From positions 1 to 64,000 of the forward strand of contig JAYRYA010000013.1 of NCBI GenBank assembly GCA_041917255.1: a stretch of 64,000 bases of DNA. Direction: 5' to 3'. The notes under the pieces were generated by a model, which searched no databases, was not told the origin of the DNA, and was given only the letters and a program-made list of their open reading frames with translations. How positions within the stretch are numbered: the first letter of the stretch is position 1; every line of letters starts with the position of its first letter. Source of the DNA: Zoogloea sp041917255. GTDB lineage: Bacteria; Pseudomonadota; Gammaproteobacteria; Burkholderiales; Rhodocyclaceae. Positions 8,322 through 15,904 of the stretch are shown here, piece after piece. A program made the translations under genes and the position numbers.

Positions 8322-9563
8322 TTAGTGGCCCACGCTCGCCGCGCCCTTTTCGCCGGTGAGGGCGTAGTTGCGGAAGCGGTCGAGGGAGAAGCCGGTGATG
8401 AGCGGATGCGTGGTGTCGGTGGCCACCGTGTGGGCCATGGTCTTGCCGCACACCGGCGTGGCCTTGAAGCCCCAGGTGCCCCAGCCGGAATCCAGGTAGA
8501 AGCCTTCCACCGGGGTCTTGCCCATCACCGGGGCGAAGTCGGGCGTCATGTCAGCCATGCCGGCCCACTGGCGCATCACCTTCACGTTGGAGAGGAAGGG
8601 GAACATCTCGAGCATGTGGGTAGTGAGGCCCTCCACGAAGTCCAGCGTGGAGCGGGTGCCGTGGAGTTCGTAGGGGTCCAGCGAGGCGCCCATCACCAGC
8701 TCGCCGCGGGCCGACTGGCTGATGTACACATGCAGGCTGCCGGAGACGAGGATCGGGTCGAGCCAGGGCTTGACCGGCTCGCTGACCATCGCCTGCAGCG
8801 GGTGGATGTAGATCGGCGACTTGATGTCCACCATCTTGAGGATGCGCGGGGTGGAGCCGGCCACCGCGCACAGCACCTTGTTGGTGGCGATGTAGCCGCG
8901 GGAGGTCTGAACACCCTTGACCTTGCCCCCCTCCACGTCGATGCCGAGCACCTCGGTCTGCTGGTGGATCTCGACGCCGCGCTGGTCGGCGCCGCGGCCG
9001 TAGCCCCAGGCCACCGCGTCGTGGCGGGCCACCGAGCCCGGCGCGTGGTACAGGGCGCCGAGGATGGGCGCGTGGCCGCTGCAGGTGATGTCGATCATCG
9101 GGGCGGCTTCCTTCACCACCTCCGGGCCAACCACTTCGGAGGCCACGCCGTAGTGCTTGTTCACCTCGGCGCGCCAGCGCATGGTGCGCAGCGCGGCGTC
9201 GGTGTGGGCCAGGGTGAAGTGGCCGCGGTTGGCGTAGAACAGGTTGAGATCGAAGTCTTCCGACAGGTCCTGCCACAGGCGCACCGACTCGTCGTAGAAC
9301 TGCACGCCCTCGGGGGTGAGGTAGTTGGAGCGGATGATCGTCGTGTTGCGGCCGGTGTTGCCGCCGCCGATGTAGCCCTTCTCGAGCACGCACACATTGG
9401 TGATGCCGTGCTCGCGGGCCAGGTAGTAGGCCGCCGCCAGGCCGTGCCCGCCACCGCCGATGATCACCACGTCGTAGCTCGGCTTGAGCTCGGCGTGGGG
9501 GGTGAACATCCGCGGCTCGGGATGTTTCTTGTTGAGCGCAAAGCGCAGGAGACGCCAGGGCAT
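8322..9563 (-). CDS. mgdA: N-methylglutamate dehydrogenase subunit A (sarcosine oxidase beta-like flavoprotein)
   Basis: A 413-residue DAO-family flavoprotein. The FAD-binding VVIIGGGGHGLAAAYYLA lies at residues 32-49. The segment ARHDAVAWGYGRGAD includes His181, which corresponds in the family to the histidine that covalently binds FMN in SoxB. It should carry the catalytic oxidation of the N-methyl group. The start at 9563 is preceded by GAGGAATCCACC, a good ribosome binding site. First gene of the mgdABCD block; 112 bp separate it from purU, and that gap holds two hairpin repeats. Confidence 0.9.
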   Translation of the reverse strand: MPWRLLRFALNKKHPEPRMFTPHAELKPSYDVVIIGGGGHGLAAAYYLAREHGITNVCVLEKGYIGGGNTGRNTTIIRSNYLTPEGVQFYDESVRLWQDLSEDFDLNLFYANRGHFTLAHTDAALRTMRWRAEVNKHYGVASEVVGPEVVKEAAPMIDITCSGHAPILGALYHAPGSVARHDAVAWGYGRGADQRGVEIHQQTEVLGIDVEGGKVKGVQTSRGYIATNKVLCAVAGSTPRILKMVDIKSPIYIHPLQAMVSEPVKPWLDPILVSGSLHVYISQSARGELVMGASLDPYELHGTRSTLDFVEGLTTHMLEMFPFLSNVKVMRQWAGMADMTPDFAPVMGKTPVEGFYLDSGWGTWGFKATPVCGKTMAHTVATDTTHPLITGFSLDRFRNYALTGEKGAASVGH

Positions 9564-9592
9564 GGTGGATTCCTCAGTCTCGGTTCGGGGGT

Positions 9593-9667
9593 GCCGGGTT
9601 GCGCTGCGCTAGCCCGGCCTGCCTCTTGGTTATGTAGGTCGGGTCAGCCCGCAGGGCGTAACCCGAC
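9593..9667. repeat. Paired REP-like inverted repeats inside the operon
   Basis: There are two short imperfect palindromes in the purU-mgdA gap. The first spans 9593-9618 (GCCGGGTT ... AGCCCGGC). The second spans 9634-9667, with outer arms GTCGGGT and ACCCGAC and inner arms GCCC/GGGC around GCA. The second resembles an extragenic palindrome common in proteobacteria. They could form stem-loops in the transcript, stabilise the upstream purU message or lower read-through. Confidence 0.6.
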
Positions 9668-9675
9668 GGTGCAGA

Positions 9676-10536
9676 TCAGCGGAACACCACCGTCTTGTTG
9701 CCATGCACCAGCACGCGGTCTTCCAGGTGGTAGCGCAGGCCACGGGCGAGCACGGCCTTCTCGATGTCCTTGCCGTAGCGCACGAGGTCGTCCGGGGCGT
9801 CGGAGTGATCCACGCGGATCACGTCCTGCTCGATGATCGGGCCCTGATCCAGCTCGCTGGTCACGTAGTGGCAGGTGGCGCCGATCAGCTTCACGCCGCG
9901 CGTGTAGGCCTGGTGATAGGGCTTGGCGCCCACGAAGCTGGGCAGGAAGCTGTGATGGATGTTGATGATCTGGCCGGGGTAGTTGGCGCACAGCTCGGGC
10001 GACAGGATCTGCATGTAGCGGGCCAGCACCATCACGTCGCCCTCGGCTTCCTTGAAGAGCTGCTCGACCTTGGCGTAGGCGGCGGGCTTGTTGTCGGGCG
10101 TCACCGGCACGTGGTGGAAGGGGATGCCGTGCCATTCCACGAAGCCGCGGAAGGTCTCGTGGTTGGAGATCACGCAGGGGATGTCGATGTCCAGGTCGCC
10201 CGACTGCCAGCGGGCAAACAGGTCGTACAGGCAGTGCTCCTGCTTGGAGACCAGGATCACCACGCGCTTCTTGCGCGCGCTGTCGCTGATCGACCAGTCC
10301 ATGTCGAACTCGCGGGCGATGGGAGCGAACTTCTCCTTGAACTCACCCAGGCCGAACGGAAGGGTGTCGGCCAGGATTTCCTGACGCATGAAGAAACGGC
10401 CGGCCTCGGCGTCGGCGTGGTGGTTGGCCTCGGTGATCCAGCCCTTGTTCTGGGCCAGGAATCCGCTTACCGCGGCGACGATGCCCACGCGATCCGGGCA
10501 TGAGAGGGAGAGGGTGTAACGACGATTCGACGACAT
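9676..10536 (-). CDS. purU: Formyltetrahydrofolate deformylase
   Basis: A 286-residue PurU, which hydrolyses 10-formyl-tetrahydrofolate to formate and tetrahydrofolate. It has an N-terminal ACT domain (YTLSLSCPDRVGIVAAVSGFL, residues about 7-80) and a C-terminal formyltransferase-fold hydrolase domain with the INIHHSFLPSF motif and a following GVKLIGATCHYV segment. The start at 10536 (MSSNRRYTLS) fits family length and has GGAG upstream; a longer start would run into the promoter. As first gene of the methylamine operon it probably drains C1 units produced by MgdABCD as formate and recycles free folate. Confidence 0.93.
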   Translation of the reverse strand: MSSNRRYTLSLSCPDRVGIVAAVSGFLAQNKGWITEANHHADAEAGRFFMRQEILADTLPFGLGEFKEKFAPIAREFDMDWSISDSARKKRVVILVSKQEHCLYDLFARWQSGDLDIDIPCVISNHETFRGFVEWHGIPFHHVPVTPDNKPAAYAKVEQLFKEAEGDVMVLARYMQILSPELCANYPGQIINIHHSFLPSFVGAKPYHQAYTRGVKLIGATCHYVTSELDQGPIIEQDVIRVDHSDAPDDLVRYGKDIEKAVLARGLRYHLEDRVLVHGNKTVVFR

Positions 10537-10555
10537 GTTCGCTGCTCCGCTGAAA

Positions 10556-10572
10556 AATTCATACAACGAATT
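10556..10572. promoter_or_regulatory. Candidate operator of the purU-mgd operon
   Basis: This is an inverted repeat, AATTC - N7 (ATACAAC) - GAATT, in an AT-rich patch just downstream of the predicted start of the purU transcript. Its position would suit a repressor. The divergently encoded XRE-cupin protein is the obvious candidate, but that pairing is inference. Confidence 0.4.
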
Positions 10573-10582
10573 ATTTTTGAAC

Positions 10583-10611
10583 ATAGTGCATCTTTGATAA
10601 CTGTGTGTCAA
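10583..10611 (-). promoter_or_regulatory. Sigma-70 promoter of purU-mgdABCD-gmaS-mgsABC
   Basis: Reading the minus strand there is a perfect -35 TTGACA (10611-10606), a 17-bp spacer and a weaker -10 CACTAT (10588-10583). Transcription would start near 10576, about 40 bases before purU. This is the only good promoter seen for the nine-gene run. The weak -10 next to a perfect -35 hints at activation or tight control. Confidence 0.65.
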
Positions 10612-10679
10612 CTATTTTTCTCAGCAGGAAACATATGGCGTGTGCAATAATCGCCCCAGCCTGTTGAGGGGAAAAAACC

Positions 10680-11279
10680 ATGACCGAAAACCAAGACTCC
10701 GCCAGCCTCGAACGCTATCTGGGCAACACCATCCGGGATCTGCGCCAGAAGCACGGACTGACCATCGCCGACGTCGCCACCCTGGCCGGCATCAGCCGCG
10801 GCATGCTGTCCAAGATCGAGAACGCCCAGACCGCCACCAGCCTCGACACCCTGTCACGGCTCGCCAACGCCCTCGGGGTGTCCATCTCCACCCTGTTCCG
10901 CGGCTACGACGTGCGCGACGGCAGCGCCCAGCTGGTGAAGGACGGCGAGGGGATGGAGGTCGTGCGCCGCGGCACCAAGAAGGGCCACACCTATCACCTG
11001 CTCGCCTACGACCAGGGCCCGACCAAGGTCTTCGAGCCCTTCCTCATCACCATCGACCACGCCTCCGAAACCTTCCCGATCTTCGAGCACCCGGGCACCG
11101 AGTTCATCTTCATGCTCGAAGGCGAGATCGAGTACCGCCACGGCCAGAACACCTATGTGATGAAGCCGGGCGACGCCCTCACCTTTCGGGGCGATGTGCC
11201 CCACGGGCCCGAAAAGCTCAACCAGGTGCCGATCAAGTTCCTGTCGATCCTGATGTACCCGTCGGGCGGCGACGACTGA
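10680..11279 (+). CDS. XRE-family regulator with C-terminal cupin domain
   Basis: A 199-residue transcription factor. The N-terminal helix-turn-helix (residues about 13-70; LRQKHGLTIADVATLAGISRG then SKIENAQ) is of the XRE type. The C-terminal half (about 110-190) is a cupin_2 barrel (HPGTEFIFMLEGEIEYRHG, MKPGDALTFRGDVPHGPE) that could bind a small ligand or metal. It is divergent from the methylamine operon across 143 bp, the classic arrangement for a local regulator, so it likely senses methylamine or a pathway intermediate. The start follows GAGGGG. Ligand and sign of control are unknown. Confidence 0.85.
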   Translation: MTENQDSASLERYLGNTIRDLRQKHGLTIADVATLAGISRGMLSKIENAQTATSLDTLSRLANALGVSISTLFRGYDVRDGSAQLVKDGEGMEVVRRGTKKGHTYHLLAYDQGPTKVFEPFLITIDHASETFPIFEHPGTEFIFMLEGEIEYRHGQNTYVMKPGDALTFRGDVPHGPEKLNQVPIKFLSILMYPSGGDD

Positions 11280-11304
11280 TCCATTGCCCGACGCGCTGAC
11301 GAAC

Positions 11305-11326
11305 CGGGACGCCCTTGGGCGTCCCG
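11305..11326. terminator. Hairpin between convergent genes
   Basis: A perfect 9-bp stem, CGGGACGCC / GGCGTCCCG, with a CTTG loop lies between the XRE-cupin gene and the oppositely directed amtB. There is no T-run on either side, so it may be a weak bidirectional terminator or a stabilising 3' hairpin. Confidence 0.5.
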
Positions 11327-11349
11327 AAGTCGTTGCAGGCGCCCGTCGA

Positions 11350-12789
11350 TCAGAGGTGGTAGGCCGATTCGCCGTGGGCGGAGTGATCCAGACCCTCGCG
11401 CTCCTCGTCCTCGCTCACCCGCAGGCCGATGGTCAGGTCGATCAGCTTGAAGCCCACGTAGGACACCACCGCCGACCACACCACCGCCGTCCCCACGCCC
11501 CAGGCCTGGGCGATCAGCGGCGCGCTCATGTCGTAGGGCGCGACGGCGTTGGCCACGTAGTCATACACGCCCGTGCCGCCCAGCTCCGGCGCGGCGAACA
11601 CGCCGGTGAGCAGCGCCCCGAGGATGCCGCCCAGGCCATGCACGCCGAACACGTCGAGGGTGTCATCCACACCCAGCAAGCGCTTGAGGCCATTGACGCC
11701 CCAATAGCACACCACGCCGCCCAGCAGGCCCATCACGATGGCGCCCATCGGGCCGACCAGGCCGCAGGCCGGGGTGATCACCACCAGGCCAGCAATGGCA
11801 CCGGACACCGCGCCCAGCATCGACGGCTTGCCCTTGAAGAGCGCTTCGACCACCGTCCAGGACACCGTTGCCGCGCAGGTGGCGACCAGCGTGTTGAAGA
11901 AGGCCAGACCCGCCGTGGCGCCCGCTTCCAGCGACGAACCCACGTTGAAGCCGAACCAGCCCACGAACAGCAGCGACGCACCGACCATGGTCATGGTGAG
12001 GCTGTGGGGCGCCATCGACTCGCGGCGATAGCCCAGCCGCGGGCCGATCATGAAGGCGCCGGTCAGCGCGGCCACGCCGGCGTTGATATGCACCACCGTG
12101 CCGCCCGCGAAATCCAGCGCACCCTTGCCGAACAGGAAGCCCGCCACCTCGCCCGCCTTCTCCGCCGCCGCCGCCGAGGTGTAGGCATCCGGGCCAGCCC
12201 AGTACCACACCATGTGAGCCATCGGGATGTAGGAGAAGGTGAACCAGATCACCATGAAGATCAGCACCGCCGAGAACTTGATGCGCTCGGCGAAGCCGCC
12301 GATGATCAGCGCCGGTGTGATCGCCGCGAAGGTCAGCTCGAAGGCGGCGAAGATGTACTCGGGCAGCACCACGCCCTTGCTGAAGGTGGCCACCACCGAT
12401 TCCGGCGTCACGCCCTTCATGAACAGCTTGTCGAAACCACCGATGAAGGCGTTGCCGTCGGTGAAGGCCAGGCTGTAGCCATACACCGCCCACAACACGC
12501 CGAGCAGGCAGAACACCACCAGCGTCTGCATGAGCACCGACAGCATGTTCTTGGCACGCACCATGCCACCGTAGAACAGCCCGAGACCCGGCGCGGCCAT
12601 CATCACCACCATCATCGTGGCGGTGATCAGCCAGGCCGTGTCGCCCTTGTTGGGCACCGGCGCCGCCGCGGCCGCCTGGGCCGCCGCATCCGCCACCGCC
12701 GCGGCAGCAGGAGCCGCGTCCTCGGCAAGGCCGGGCACGGCAAACAGCATCCCCAGCAAGGGGGATGCACTGATGAGCAAACGTTTCAT
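11350..12789 (-). CDS. amtB: Ammonium transporter
   Basis: A 479-residue Amt/Rh-family channel with a cleavable-looking N-terminal signal, an Ala/Pro-rich linker (to about residue 48) and then the eleven-helix Amt core. The two pore histidines of the family are visible: His234 in GGTVVHINAG and His384 in FGVHGLGG. The C-terminal cytoplasmic tail (VSEDEEREGLDHSAHGESAYHL) is the GlnK-binding region. It lies 12 bp after glnK in one transcript under a sigma-54 promoter. Next to a methylamine operon it may also take up methylammonium, a known Amt substrate analogue; that role is inference. Confidence 0.95.
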   Translation of the reverse strand: MKRLLISASPLLGMLFAVPGLAEDAAPAAAAVADAAAQAAAAAPVPNKGDTAWLITATMMVVMMAAPGLGLFYGGMVRAKNMLSVLMQTLVVFCLLGVLWAVYGYSLAFTDGNAFIGGFDKLFMKGVTPESVVATFSKGVVLPEYIFAAFELTFAAITPALIIGGFAERIKFSAVLIFMVIWFTFSYIPMAHMVWYWAGPDAYTSAAAAEKAGEVAGFLFGKGALDFAGGTVVHINAGVAALTGAFMIGPRLGYRRESMAPHSLTMTMVGASLLFVGWFGFNVGSSLEAGATAGLAFFNTLVATCAATVSWTVVEALFKGKPSMLGAVSGAIAGLVVITPACGLVGPMGAIVMGLLGGVVCYWGVNGLKRLLGVDDTLDVFGVHGLGGILGALLTGVFAAPELGGTGVYDYVANAVAPYDMSAPLIAQAWGVGTAVVWSAVVSYVGFKLIDLTIGLRVSEDEEREGLDHSAHGESAYHL

Positions 12790-12801
12790 CGTCTTCTCTC
12801 C

Positions 12802-13140
12802 TTACAGGGCTTCGTTGCCGGACTCGCCGGTACGGATGCGGATGGCTTTTTCCAGATCGAAGACGAAGATCTTTCCGTCGCCGATCTTGCCGGTGGATGC
12901 GGATTTTTCGATGGCGGCGATGGCGTCCTCCACCCGCTCGTCGGGCACCGCCATCTCCAGCTTCACCTTGGGCAGGAAATCCACCACGTACTCAGCCCCC
13001 CGGTAGAGTTCCGTGTGTCCCCGCTGACGGCCGAAGCCCTTCACCTCGGTGACGGTGAGACCGTGCACACCCACCACATTGAGGGCCTCGCGGACCTCGT
13101 CGAGCTTGAAGGGCTTGATGATTGCGCTAATGAGCTTCAT
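12802..13140 (-). CDS. glnK: Nitrogen regulatory protein P-II
   Basis: A 112-residue PII protein, the standard length. It starts MKLISAIIKPFKLDEVREAL and carries the T-loop GRQRGHTELYRGAEY with Tyr51, the uridylylation site, and a C-terminal B/C-loop segment TGKIGDGKIFVF. It senses ATP/ADP and 2-oxoglutarate and blocks AmtB when nitrogen is plentiful. The start was chosen by the conserved N-terminus, ignoring an upstream extension. First gene of glnK-amtB. Confidence 0.96.
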   Translation of the reverse strand: MKLISAIIKPFKLDEVREALNVVGVHGLTVTEVKGFGRQRGHTELYRGAEYVVDFLPKVKLEMAVPDERVEDAIAAIEKSASTGKIGDGKIFVFDLEKAIRIRTGESGNEAL

Positions 13141-13225
13141 GGCTGCGACCTCCACAAAGCGGCGCCGCGGCGCACGGTACGACTGATCTCTGCTGGCGTT
13201 GCATGGCTGTACCTCCATTGCATTA

Positions 13226-13244
13226 AGTGAATAAATTATTCACT
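13226..13244. promoter_or_regulatory. 19-bp palindrome at the glnK transcription start
   Basis: AGTGAATAAATTATTCACT consists of perfect 9-bp arms around a single central A. It lies immediately downstream of the sigma-54 -12 element, so it overlaps the expected start site near 13240. It could be a repressor operator or a hairpin at the 5' end of the mRNA. It is strikingly AT-rich in a GC-rich region. Confidence 0.6.
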
Positions 13245-13249
13245 ACATG

Positions 13250-13266
13250 AAGCACGAGACGTGCCA
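13250..13266 (-). promoter_or_regulatory. Sigma-54 promoter of glnK-amtB
   Basis: Minus strand TGGCACG-TCTC-GTGCT matches the -24/-12 consensus TGGCACG-N4-TTGCA with exact GG-N10-GC spacing. Upstream, GCACCA half-sites at 13319-13325 and 13350-13356 resemble halves of NtrC sites and are 31 bp apart. Nitrogen control through NtrC is the known arrangement for glnK-amtB; the NtrC sites here are tentative. Confidence 0.75.
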
Positions 13267-13658
13267 CGGCACCACAGCCTGATTTGCCTGGATTTAACTA
13301 CAACGAAACAAAGATTAATGCACCACAACACAGCGCACGACTGCTGCGACGCACCAAAGCGGGACGAAAAGTGCGGGGAAAGGGGCGCAGCCAAGCGCGA
13401 CACCACGCTCGCCGTCAGCCCGAGGGCGGGTGCCTGCCGGCATCGCGCCGGGTGAGGGAAGACAGCACCCAAGCAGGGCGGGCAGACAAAGCCGCCACCG
13501 CTGCCGGCTCGCGAAGGGCAGCGTCACGCGACGCCCGGATGATCGTCTTGCGGATGAAGAAATCCGGCTCCGGGACCAGGCTCAGGGCGTCGCAGGACAG
13601 CCGGCCTTATCCAGGGTCGGTCGGCCTTCGGCGTGCCCGCAAAGGTGGCAATCGACGC
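13267..13658. other. Gene-free region upstream of glnK
   Basis: No convincing gene. The open frames here give Arg/Lys-rich sequences without ribosome binding sites or recognisable motifs. The left part probably holds NtrC-type activator sites for the sigma-54 promoter. The rest shows nothing recognisable. Confidence 0.5.
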
Positions 13659-13700
13659 AAAAAAGGCCGGAACCCTTGATTTTGCTGGGTTTGCCGGCCT
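13659..13700 (-). terminator. Rho-independent terminator of the tRNA-Leu gene
   Basis: On the minus strand AGGCCGG pairs with CCGGCCT across a loop that itself contains AACCC/GGGTT, followed directly by a run of T. It ends 27 bases beyond the tRNA 3' end. Confidence 0.8.
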
Positions 13701-13726
13701 GATTCGGACTACTTTGGAACATCTCA

Positions 13727-13811
13727 TGGTGCCTTGGGCGAGACTCGAACTCGCACGGCTTTCGCCACTACCCCCTCAAGATAGCGTGTCTACCAATTTC
13801 ACCACCAAGGC
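13727..13811 (-). tRNA. tRNA-Leu (anticodon GAG)
   Basis: An 85-nt class II tRNA. Acceptor GCCTTGG pairs with CCAAGGC, followed by discriminator A and an encoded CCA. The anticodon stem CTATC/GGTAG encloses the loop TTGAGGG, giving anticodon GAG for CUC/CUU. The long variable arm (TGGCGAAAGCCGT) is typical of leucine tRNAs. T-arm GCGAG-TTCGAGT-CTCGC. It has its own promoter and terminator. Confidence 0.96.
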
Positions 13812-13852
13812 ACTGCAACCACCTTTTTGACAAGGTGTGCAGAAGGGGCCGC

Positions 13853-13880
13853 AGTATAGCCCACCATTAAGCCGAGTCAA
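13853..13880 (-). promoter_or_regulatory. Sigma-70 promoter of tRNA-Leu
   Basis: Minus strand TTGACT (13880-13875), a 16-bp spacer, then TATACT (13858-13853). Transcription would start near 13846, giving a leader of about 35 nt before the tRNA. Confidence 0.75.
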
Positions 13881-13994
13881 GCGCTTTCTCCGCAGCGGAC
13901 CGCCACGCCGGAAGCAATGCGCTGTGATACCGTGGTGATGCGCGGAGCGCGGCGCTGCTCATTCCGCCTCCACCCGACCGACGAGGCCTTTCGT

Positions 13995-15371
13995 ATGACC
14001 GAGCAGCACGCCCCGTTCCCCGAAACCGCCGCCGGCAAACCGCCGCTGGCGGTTTCGCCGCAGCATGTGCTTGTGCGCGGGCAGGTGCTCCATTTCCTAT
14101 CCGACCCGGGTCCAGCCGAAACGCCAGCCAGCTGGGCTTACTTCGACGACGGCGCCCTGTGGGTGACGGACGGCCACATCGCCGCAGTCGGACAGTGGGC
14201 CGACGTCACCGCGGCCCTGCCGCCCGGGGTACGCGAATCCGCCACCTTCCACGACCACCAGGGCCGCCTCGTGCTGCCGGGCTTCGTGGACACCCACCTG
14301 CACTACGCCCAGGCCGGGATCATCGGTGCCTACGGTTGCCAGCTGCTCGACTGGCTGAACGATTACACCTTTCCCGCCGAAGCGCGGCTGGCCGATCTTT
14401 CCGAGGCCGAGCGGGCCGCTGCCTTCGTGGTGGAACGCCTGCTTGCCCACGGCACGACCACGGCATCGGTGTTCGGCACCGTGCACGCCCACTCCGCCGA
14501 TGCCTTCTTCGCGGTGGCGGAGGCCCGCCAGCTGCGCATGCTGTGCGGCAAGGTGCTGATGGACCGCAACTGCCCCGACATGCTGCGCGACACCGCCGAA
14601 TCGGGCATCCGCGACAGCCTCGACCTGATCGGCCGCTGGCACGGCCGCGGGCGCCTGCGCTACAGCCTCACGCCCCGCTTCGCGCCCACCTCGACGCCGG
14701 AACAGCTACACCTCACCGGCGAACTGTTTGCCAGCCAGCCCAATCTGCACCTGCAGACCCATCTGGCCGAAAACCGGGGAGAGATCGCCTGGGTGGCCGA
14801 ACTCTTTCCGGATCGGCGCAGCTACCTGGACGTCTACGCCCATTTCGGGCTTCTCGGCCCACAGGCCATCCACGCCCACTGCATCCACCTGACGGACGAC
14901 GAACGCCGGGCGATGGCCGCCACGGGCACCAGTGCGGCCTTCTGCCCCAGCGCCAACCTCTTTCTGGGTAGCGGCTTCTTCGACCACGCCATAAGCCTGA
15001 ACGCCGGCCTGCGTGTCGGCCTTGCCACCGACATCGGTGCCGGCACGGGCTTCAGCCTGCTCGCCACCCTGCGCGACGCCTACTTCGCAAGCCAGACCCA
15101 CGGCAACCCGCTGGGCGGGCTGCGGGGTTTTTACCTCGCCACCCTAGGCGGGGCCCGGGCGCTTTACCTGGACGAATTCATCGGCAGCTTCGCGCCCGGC
15201 CGCGAGGCGGATTTCGTGGTCCTCGACTGGGCCGCCACGCCGGAACTCGCATGGCGGATGGAACGCACCACCACCCTGGCTGAGCGGCTGTTCGCGCTGA
15301 TGATCCTTGGCGACCCTCGCTGCGTGGTGGCCACCCATGTGCTGGGCGAGGTGGCCTGGCAGCGCAGCTGA
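13995..15371 (+). CDS. guaD: Guanine deaminase
   Basis: A 458-residue amidohydrolase that deaminates guanine to xanthine and ammonia. Zinc-site motifs are in order: LPGFVDTHLHYAQ near residue 95, LQTHLAENRGEIAWV near 250, HAHCIHLTD near 295 and LATDIGAGTGFSLL near 345. The C-terminal GSFAPGREADFVVLD is typical of this amidohydrolase class. The ATG at 13995 was chosen for the GAGG eight bases upstream; a longer frame begins at 13917 without support. It could supply ammonium from purines, in keeping with nearby nitrogen genes. Confidence 0.9.
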   Translation: MTEQHAPFPETAAGKPPLAVSPQHVLVRGQVLHFLSDPGPAETPASWAYFDDGALWVTDGHIAAVGQWADVTAALPPGVRESATFHDHQGRLVLPGFVDTHLHYAQAGIIGAYGCQLLDWLNDYTFPAEARLADLSEAERAAAFVVERLLAHGTTTASVFGTVHAHSADAFFAVAEARQLRMLCGKVLMDRNCPDMLRDTAESGIRDSLDLIGRWHGRGRLRYSLTPRFAPTSTPEQLHLTGELFASQPNLHLQTHLAENRGEIAWVAELFPDRRSYLDVYAHFGLLGPQAIHAHCIHLTDDERRAMAATGTSAAFCPSANLFLGSGFFDHAISLNAGLRVGLATDIGAGTGFSLLATLRDAYFASQTHGNPLGGLRGFYLATLGGARALYLDEFIGSFAPGREADFVVLDWAATPELAWRMERTTTLAERLFALMILGDPRCVVATHVLGEVAWQRS

Positions 15372-15377
15372 CTTGCT

Positions 15378-15755
15378 TCAGGCCGGCAGCGGCAGCGTCT
15401 CCTTCGGGTTGGGGCCGTATTCGTTGGTGCCCGGCTGGCTGTCCTTCACCATGAAGAACAGCAAGATGAGGGGGCCGATCAGCGGAATCAGCGTGATCAG
15501 CATCCACCAACCCGACTTGCCGGTATCGTGCAGCCGGCGCACCGACAGGGCGAGGCTCGGGACGAAGACAATCAGCGTGTAGAGGCCAGACACCACGTCG
15601 GTCAGCCGGCCCTCCCCGCCGCCGACCAGCCCGGCCAGCATGCCCAGCCCAAGGGCAATCAGCAGATTGAAGAGGGTGAACATCCAGTATTCCTTGCGCG
15701 GCGAACGCCCCTTGAACTCGGCGAACTTCCGGAAAGCCAGCAGATACCACTCCAT
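15378..15755 (-). CDS. DUF805 family inner-membrane protein
   Basis: A 125-residue protein of the DUF805 (YhaH-like) family: FKGRSPRKEYWMFTLFNLL near the start, then VRRLHDTGKSGWW in the middle, with about four hydrophobic helices. Function unknown. It faces guaD convergently, with only 6 bp between stop codons. Confidence 0.85.
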   Translation of the reverse strand: MEWYLLAFRKFAEFKGRSPRKEYWMFTLFNLLIALGLGMLAGLVGGGEGRLTDVVSGLYTLIVFVPSLALSVRRLHDTGKSGWWMLITLIPLIGPLILLFFMVKDSQPGTNEYGPNPKETLPLPA

Positions 15756-15904
15756 CCTGTCACCTCACGCGGAAAAATAGGCGGATTGCCTCTGAACGAC
15801 GATAGCATGGACCGCGCCACCTCTGCGGCGTACCGATGCGTTCCACCCCTTCACAGGGGGCGGCGAGCAGACTACCTTCCAGGTTTGCCCGCCCTGCTGC
15901 AACC

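Noticed and set aside
4551..9563. Heterotetrameric sarcosine oxidase
   Set aside because: Subunits are homologous, but gmaS and mgsABC in the same operon fit N-methylglutamate dehydrogenase, and no glycine betaine or dimethylglycine genes are nearby.
13284..13679. Basic 131-residue open frame upstream of glnK
   Set aside because: Arg/Lys-rich without motifs, no ribosome binding site, runs into the terminator of the tRNA gene.
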